Part shown: piece by piece, positions 9,541 to 13,760 of the stretch
Layout of the letters: each line of letters opens with the position of its first letter
How positions within the stretch are numbered: the stretch's first letter is position 1
NCBI GenBank assembly: GCA_004195335.1
Contig: SDWK01000931.1
Location: 1-13,760 of the forward strand
DNA: 13,760 nt
Direction: 5' to 3'
Origin: Shewanella sp.
GTDB taxonomy: Bacteria > Pseudomonadota > Gammaproteobacteria > Enterobacterales > Shewanellaceae
The notes under the pieces: generated by a model
Databases searched by the model: none
What the model was told of the DNA's origin: nothing
Seen by the model: the letters and a program-made list of their open reading frames with translations, nothing else
Made by a program: the position numbers and the translations under genes

Positions 9541-11931
9541 ATGAAATTCAGCTCTCTAATAAAATTCAAGCTCTCTTTATCCACTCAATTATTGAGCCTG
9601 TTACTGGCTTCCGCTATCGGCTCTTTTTCTGCTTTCTCCGCTTATGCTGGCAGCAGTCACCAGTTTAGTCTCAGCATACCGACACTCGAAGATGGCGCGA
9701 CCATCGACGGGCACCTCGATGAGGCGCAATGGCAACACGCCGCCATCGCCGAGCTTAAATATGAGACCAGTCCGGGGGAGAATATCAGTGCGCCTGTGGC
9801 CACAACGGCTAGGATTTTCTCCACTGGTGAGAGTCTGTTTATCTCTTTTGTTGCCAGCGATCCCGACTCTAGTATCGATGACAATATTATCCGCGCAAAC
9901 CTCAACGACAGGGATGATACTTGGGGCGACGATCTGGTCGGCATCAAGCTCGATACCTTCAATGACTCAAGGCTGGCTTATCAGTTCTTCGTTAACCCCT
10001 ATGGCGTACAGACCGACTCCATCGAGAATGAGCTGACCGGTAATGAGAGTAACGCCTGGGATGGGATCTGGTACACCAGTGCCCGCAAGACCGAGCAAGG
10101 TTATCAGGTCGAGATAGAGCTGCCACTGAGACTGTTTAACTTCGACAGCCAGTTATCGCAGCAGACCTGGGGAGTCGAGTTTATCCGCTTCTATCCCAGA
10201 GATCAGGTACGCAGGTTATCGACCCATCAGATAGACAGAAATAACAGCTGCCAGCTCTGTCAGCTGGGCACAGTGACGGGGCTTGAGGGGCTAAGCCCCA
10301 GCCAGGATCTGCAGTTGACCCCCTCTTTGGTGTTCAATCGAAATAGTCAACGGGACGTTGATCCCGACGCCGCTTGGGACAATGACAACTCGGTCGAGCC
10401 CGGTCTGGATATTCGCTGGGGGATCACCCCGAGCACCCTACTAAGCGCGACCATCAACCCGGACTTCTCACAGGTCGAAGCCGATGCTGGGCAGTTGGAT
10501 ATCAACAGTACCTTCGCGCTGTTTTATCCCGAGAAGCGCGCCTTCTTTCTGGACAATAAAGATTACTTCGACACTCAGCTTCAGCTGCTACATACCCGAA
10601 ATATCGTCTCGCCCGACTATGGGCTGAAACTCACCAGCAAGGTCGATAATCATACCTTCGCGGTGATGGCGAGCAATGACACCAAAACTAACTTCCTCGT
10701 TCCCGGAAACCTGAGTTCTGATATCGCCAGTCTCGATGAGGAGAGTGTTAACCTTGCCGGCCGCTATCGGGCCGATATCAGTAATGAACTCTCCCTGGGC
10801 ACCTTAATCACGGCTAAGCGCAGTGACCAATATCATAATTACCTTGCCAGCGGCGATCTTAAATATCAGCCCACACCGCAGGACACCTTCACGGCACAAT
10901 ATGTGTTCTCCTCGACCCAATATCCGGATGAGCTCTATAAAGAGTTTTGCTCCGGCAGTGATTGTCAGCCGGACATCAATTGTGAGCTCTCGGACTGCGG
11001 CGTCAATGAGCGGGTGTTGCGTACCAAACGAGAGGGTGAATTCAGTGACAGCTTTTATCATCTCAAGTACGAGCATGAACGCCGAAACTGGTATGCGTTT
11101 ACCCAGTATGAATCGGCGGGTGATGACTTCAGAGCGGACTTAGGGTTTATCAGTAGAGTCGATGTCAACAAGTTGGTTGCCGGTGGTGGCTATACCTGGT
11201 ACCCGCTGGACTCTTCGATTAGCCGTGTCGAACTGGGAGGCGATTGGGATATCAGCCACAATCAGGCCGGTGAACTGCTGGAGCAGGAGCTGGAAGCAAG
11301 AGTCGAATTTGAAGGTTCGATGCAGAGCTATACCGCCTTTGGCGTCGTGGCCAGAGAGCGTGTGGGTAGACGACACGATAGCTCACAGCTTGCCATCGAC
11401 GGGAATACTCAGCTATTTAATGAGACCAAGGCCTGGGGTTACAGTAAGATCATCCCAACCCGAGCCCTGACTCTGGATCTCGACCTCAGCTATGGCGATA
11501 ACATCGACTTTGCCAATGACCAGTTAGGAACAGAGCTGTTTGTTAATCCTGGGGTGGAGTGGAATATTTCTGATTCTGTGTCGCTGGACGTCTCACATCT
11601 TTATCGTTCGCTGGATGTCGATGATGGCCGGCTCTTCACCGCAAACTTGAGTGACATTCGCCTGAACTGGCACATCAATTTACGTAACTTTATCCGAATT
11701 TCCAGCATCTACACCCATATCAAACGCGATCCTTCGCTTTACCTCTATAGCTCACCGGATGCGAAAGAGCAGCAGCTGGGTAATGAGGTGTTATACGGGT
11801 ATAAACTCAATCCCCAGAGTGTATTTTATTTAGGCTACTCAGATGGGTTAAACCGTGATGATGAGATTGATGCATTGACCCGCACCGAGCAGACCTACTT
11901 TATGAAATTGAGTTACGCCTGGTTGATATAG
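9541..11931 (+). CDS. Outer-membrane protein with CBM9-like N-terminus and DUF5916 beta-barrel
   Basis: A 796-residue exported protein. Residues 1-36 form a signal peptide (ending AFSAYA). Residues about 40-225 look like a CBM9-type beta-sandwich: the DGHLDEAQW opening, the DRDDTWGDDLVGIKLDTF block and the VEIELPLRLFNF strand are typical. The DUF5916 hallmark NPDFSQVEADAGQLD starts at 306 and is followed by FYPEKRAFFLDNKDYF. From there to the end, alternating strands rich in Tyr, Leu and Asp suggest an outer-membrane beta-barrel. Family knowledge: such proteins are common in Shewanella and Bacteroidetes and are often linked to peptide or polysaccharide use, but no reaction is established. Two features stand out: a CQLC pair (C237, C240) and four cysteines in 17 residues (C470, C475, C481, C486), probably in an external loop. 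The ribosome site before the ATG is weak. The gene is divergent from the kinase operon and convergent with the luxR-type gene. Confidence 0.85.
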   Translation: MKFSSLIKFKLSLSTQLLSLLLASAIGSFSAFSAYAGSSHQFSLSIPTLEDGATIDGHLDEAQWQHAAIAELKYETSPGENISAPVATTARIFSTGESLFISFVASDPDSSIDDNIIRANLNDRDDTWGDDLVGIKLDTFNDSRLAYQFFVNPYGVQTDSIENELTGNESNAWDGIWYTSARKTEQGYQVEIELPLRLFNFDSQLSQQTWGVEFIRFYPRDQVRRLSTHQIDRNNSCQLCQLGTVTGLEGLSPSQDLQLTPSLVFNRNSQRDVDPDAAWDNDNSVEPGLDIRWGITPSTLLSATINPDFSQVEADAGQLDINSTFALFYPEKRAFFLDNKDYFDTQLQLLHTRNIVSPDYGLKLTSKVDNHTFAVMASNDTKTNFLVPGNLSSDIASLDEESVNLAGRYRADISNELSLGTLITAKRSDQYHNYLASGDLKYQPTPQDTFTAQYVFSSTQYPDELYKEFCSGSDCQPDINCELSDCGVNERVLRTKREGEFSDSFYHLKYEHERRNWYAFTQYESAGDDFRADLGFISRVDVNKLVAGGGYTWYPLDSSISRVELGGDWDISHNQAGELLEQELEARVEFEGSMQSYTAFGVVARERVGRRHDSSQLAIDGNTQLFNETKAWGYSKIIPTRALTLDLDLSYGDNIDFANDQLGTELFVNPGVEWNISDSVSLDVSHLYRSLDVDDGRLFTANLSDIRLNWHINLRNFIRISSIYTHIKRDPSLYLYSSPDAKEQQLGNEVLYGYKLNPQSVFYLGYSDGLNRDDEIDALTRTEQTYFMKLSYAWLI

Positions 11932-11938
11932 CGCGTGT

Positions 11939-11967
11939 AAAAAAAACTTGGGCGATAACGCATCGCC
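11939..11967 (-). terminator. Rho-independent terminator of the rdh/luxR transcript
   Basis: On the minus strand a perfect 6-bp stem (GGCGAT/ATCGCC, five-base loop, 11951-11967) is followed after four bases by eight T residues (11939-11946 as A on the plus strand). It lies 55 bases past the luxR-type stop codon. It starts 19 bases past the DUF5916 stop, so it may also help end that convergent transcript, although the plus-strand side lacks a good T-run. Confidence 0.75.
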
Positions 11968-11971
11968 TGTA

Positions 11972-12000
11972 GTTTCAAGCTGGTTTCAAGATAGTTTCAA
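11972..12000. repeat. Three GTTTCAA repeats at exact 11-base spacing
   Basis: GTTTCAA begins at 11972, 11983 and 11994, giving a three-copy direct repeat with an 11-base period between the terminator hairpin and the end of the luxR-type gene. The period is close to one DNA turn, so all copies face the same side. No function is assigned. Confidence 0.7.
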
Positions 12001-12022
12001 AATGACTTAGGGGCATTCTTCA

Positions 12023-12745
12023 TCAAACTAATCGGCACAGCCCGGCTTGATAGATAAGCTGGGCTATGGTTTTCGCCCCCAACACCTGCTTTAGCTGGCT
12101 GATGTGATAGTCCACGCCTCGCATCGTAAGCTTGAGCTTTCGGGACACATCCTCCCTGTCCTCCCCCGATGCCAGATAGCTAAGCACCATGGCCGAAACT
12201 GGCGTCACTATGTTGTAATCCACTAAGGGATTAATCTTGTCACCGTAATGGATCACTATGTTCATCTGAAGCTCCGACAGATGTTTTTCCACACTCTCAA
12301 GCTGATCCATCAGTGCATCGAGCTGCTCTTTCGTGTCCAGTAGTAACATAAATCGCCCCGACAACTTTGGGGAAAAAAGGCAAGGAACAGAGATAGTCAC
12401 TAGGCTTGCCACCCCGGATTGTTCTATGCAAAGCTGCAACCTCGATGGCATCTTGCTTTTGGGCCACACATAGACTGGCAGAGAAAAAAGCCTGGAGACC
12501 TCTTCGCTCATCTTAGTGTAATAAAATGCCTTCTTGCGCCATAAACAGAGCGCCTTGGCTGAACTTGCAAACAACTGCCTGCGTTTCTCGAACAGCTTCA
12601 TCATTTTAACGCCGTTTTTTATACGACAGCGCCAGTCATCCGGGCTATTGATATCATAGCAATAGCAAATATCAGCCACGCCAAGATGATCCCGACTCTC
12701 TCTAAGCAGAACCGTTAATCCGTGTTCCAGTGATACTCGGGTCAC
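12023..12745 (-). CDS. LuxR-type transcriptional regulator beside the reductive dehalogenase genes
   Basis: 240 residues from the GTG at 12745, chosen because AAGGAG lies seven bases upstream; the frame stays open to a TTG at 12772 with no ribosome site. The C-terminus (about 180-234) is a LuxR/GerE helix-turn-helix: LASGEDREDVSRKLKLTM, then GVDYHISQLKQVLGAK and IAQLIYQA. The usual LTxRExEVL entry reads VTPVSAMVL, so its conserved Glu residues are absent. The N-terminal ~160 residues are placed like an autoinducer-binding domain and contain TISVPCLFSPKLSGRFMLLLD, reminiscent of that fold, but the usual Trp/Tyr/Asp signal-pocket pattern is not clear. It lies last in the rdhA-rdhB-small-protein series, 114 bases after the small gene, and is followed by a terminator. 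It probably controls the dehalogenase genes, with a ligand that need not be a homoserine lactone. That role is inferred from position. Confidence 0.8.
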   Translation of the reverse strand: MTRVSLEHGLTVLLRESRDHLGVADICYCYDINSPDDWRCRIKNGVKMMKLFEKRRQLFASSAKALCLWRKKAFYYTKMSEEVSRLFSLPVYVWPKSKMPSRLQLCIEQSGVASLVTISVPCLFSPKLSGRFMLLLDTKEQLDALMDQLESVEKHLSELQMNIVIHYGDKINPLVDYNIVTPVSAMVLSYLASGEDREDVSRKLKLTMRGVDYHISQLKQVLGAKTIAQLIYQAGLCRLV

Positions 12746-12765
12746 GAGCCTCTCCTTAACCGCTA

Positions 12766-12779
12766 ATACCAATCGGTAT
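12766..12779. promoter_or_regulatory. Palindrome 20 bases upstream of the luxR-type start
   Basis: ATACC-AATC-GGTAT is a perfect 5-bp inverted repeat with a four-base centre, just before the ribosome site of the luxR-type gene. It could be an autoregulatory operator. Similar TACCAATCGGTA words may also belong to dispersed repeats in Shewanella-like genomes (recollection only). Confidence 0.35.
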
Positions 12780-12859
12780 AATAGTGATGAGCCAATTGAT
12801 GGCGGCGCGATAAAAAGTCGCAGTGTGTATTCAATAAAATGGGTATAAGGCTTAGTTAA

Positions 12860-13036
12860 TTAGCCGAGCAAAAGGCGCTGAATAGTCTGGCCAACAAGGG
12901 TGGCCAGCGTGATCAGCAGCAGTGAGCCGCCAATCGGGCTCAAAGTGGCGATAAGGTCTTGGTACCACACTGCTCTGGTATTCGTTGTTTTGCTTACAGG
13001 CATAGGTTTAGGCGCGATAAGTGGATGGTTCGTCAT
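12860..13036 (-). CDS. 58-residue single-helix membrane protein in the rdh operon
   Basis: A short gene read directly from the sequence: the ATG at 13036 has AAAGAGG six bases upstream and the frame ends with TAA at 12860. The product begins MTNHPLIAPKPMPVSKTT, a proline- and lysine-containing cytoplasmic tail. It continues with a WYQDLIATLSPIGG segment and one hydrophobic helix (about residues 35-50, GGSLLLITLATLVG), and ends QTIQRLLLG. It lies 76 bases after rdhB and 114 before the luxR-type gene, on the same strand. Size and topology recall small accessory subunits of respiratory reductases such as TorE or NapE, but I see no sequence match to them. The best inference is a membrane accessory of the dehalogenase. 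A GTG-initiated frame on the opposite strand overlaps it but lacks a good ribosome site. Confidence 0.65.
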   Translation of the reverse strand: MTNHPLIAPKPMPVSKTTNTRAVWYQDLIATLSPIGGSLLLITLATLVGQTIQRLLLG

Positions 13037-13112
13037 AACATACCTCTTTAATTCTCAACGGATAAAGGCGACCAACAGATTGAAACCATTGACCGCCAGC
13101 CAGCTTACAAGA

Positions 13113-13391
13113 TCACACTTTTCTATTAGGCTGAATAAACTTCTGCCAACTCATGGCAAACAACACCAGGGCCGGTAAGCCGAATGAGATCAACCCCATT
13201 GCGCCTGATTGGGGCTCCCCCTCTGCAAATGAGCCCCAGGACCAGCCAATGCAGATCCAAGCGAAACCAAAGGCTGAAAGTAAGCCCAAATTTGCTTTCC
13301 AGCCGAGTTGATAGCGACCTCGCAGACTGAGATAAGCCCATAGGGCAGCCGTCGTGCCCATCCCCATCAAAAACCACATTAAACCCATCAT
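13113..13391 (-). CDS. rdhB: Reductive dehalogenase membrane anchor RdhB (PceB-like)
   Basis: A 92-residue protein with three hydrophobic helices at about 1-20, 34-52 and 66-83. The loop between helices 2 and 3 reads WGSFAEGEPQSGAMGLISFG, which carries the Glu-containing EGxPQ pattern typical of RdhB/PceB anchors, and the size fits the family (about 75-105 residues). Family knowledge: RdhB is thought to hold the exported catalytic subunit RdhA on the outer face of the cytoplasmic membrane. The gene starts 12 bases after the rdhA stop codon, with AAGGA nine bases before the first of two adjacent ATGs (13391 and 13388), so the two are co-translated in one operon. The remaining question is which of the two adjacent start codons is used. 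Confidence 0.88.
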   Translation of the reverse strand: MMGLMWFLMGMGTTAALWAYLSLRGRYQLGWKANLGLLSAFGFAWICIGWSWGSFAEGEPQSGAMGLISFGLPALVLFAMSWQKFIQPNRKV

Positions 13392-13403
13392 ATGTTTTCT
13401 TCC

Positions 13404-13760
13404 TTAGGTGAAATCACCGCTAAAACCACTACGCCAGAATTTCTTGACCGCCTTCTCATCGTTGACATTGCCATAGCCAAACAGGATATCGGCTTGCTTC
13501 ATCATGCTATGCACGGCGCCGCCGGTGAAGGTGTTGGAGCCGTCGATCAGTCGATGGTGCCAGAAGTCAGGCTTATTCCAGGGACAGGAGCTAATACAGG
13601 CACCGCAATCACCGCCGTTATCAGACCAGAACTTGAAACATTTCTTAGCATCGTTATGAAATTTGCGTATGCCTGGCTGGCCCTGCCAGTTGTAATCCGG
13701 GTCATCATGGCCTGGGAGAGTGGATCCCATCGAGGGCTTATCATCCATGCTGATAGCCTT
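13404..13760 (-). CDS. rdhA: Reductive dehalogenase catalytic subunit RdhA, C-terminal part (cut by window edge)
   Basis: 118 residues of an open frame that runs off the right edge; the true start is outside the window, so the ATG at 13748 is internal. The key motif, at 13584-13640, is C-x10-C-x2-C-x3-C-P (four Cys, ending SSCPWNKP), a ferredoxin-like [4Fe-4S] site in the variable-spacing form used for the second cluster of PceA-type enzymes. The tail (HHRLIDGSNTFTGGAVHSMM, ending GFSGDFT) is also RdhA-like. Family knowledge: RdhA is a Tat-exported, corrinoid and iron-sulfur enzyme that removes halogen from organohalides as a terminal electron acceptor. The next gene encodes RdhB, which settles the assignment. 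The substrate cannot be told from this part; a tetrachloroethene enzyme has been described in Shewanella sediminis. Confidence 0.9.
   Translation of the reverse strand, partial: KAISMDDKPSMGSTLPGHDDPDYNWQGQPGIRKFHNDAKKCFKFWSDNGGDCGACISSCPWNKPDFWHHRLIDGSNTFTGGAVHSMMKQADILFGYGNVNDEKAVKKFWRSGFSGDFT

Noticed and set aside
12900..13178. Plus-strand 92-residue hydrophobic frame overlapping the end of rdhB and the 58-residue gene
   Set aside because: It starts at a GTG without a well-placed ribosome site and is antisense to two genes that have good ribosome sites and operon context. Its hydrophobicity mirrors the opposite-strand membrane gene.

Overview
The window looks like part of the chromosome of a marine gammaproteobacterium close to Shewanella. 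This is inference, and rests on the reductive-dehalogenase operon at the right end (a respiratory type known in a few Shewanella, notably S. sediminis), the very large multi-sensor hybrid kinase and the DUF5916 outer-membrane protein. No tRNA, rRNA, CRISPR array or complete mobile element was found.

Left (1-756): about 180 bases without a clear gene, then a small three-helix membrane protein of unknown function on the minus strand. Centre-left (757-8700, minus strand): a two-gene signalling operon. A very large hybrid histidine kinase (about 2255 aa) carries three tandem extracytoplasmic solute-binding domains in exact 246-residue register, a second periplasmic helical module, HAMP, two PAS domains, HisKA, HATPase, two receiver domains and an HPt domain. 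Its partner, 45 bases downstream, is a response regulator with an HD-GYP (cyclic-di-GMP phosphodiesterase) output. Together they form a plausible multi-ligand phosphorelay into c-di-GMP turnover.

Middle (8701-9540): an intergenic region holding a decayed N-terminal fragment of an NMT1/THI5-like periplasmic binding protein, then about 510 bases with no gene but with palindromes next to the following gene. Then (9541-11931, plus strand) comes an outer-membrane protein with an N-terminal CBM9-like domain and a DUF5916 beta-barrel.

Right (12023-13760, minus strand): rdhA (C-terminal part only, cut by the window edge), rdhB, a 58-aa single-helix membrane protein, and a LuxR-type regulator, all on one strand and closed by a hairpin/poly-U terminator at 11939-11967. 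This looks like an organohalide-respiration operon with its own regulator and a small membrane protein whose role I cannot name. The regulator's ligand domain and helix-turn-helix entry are both divergent from the quorum-sensing type.
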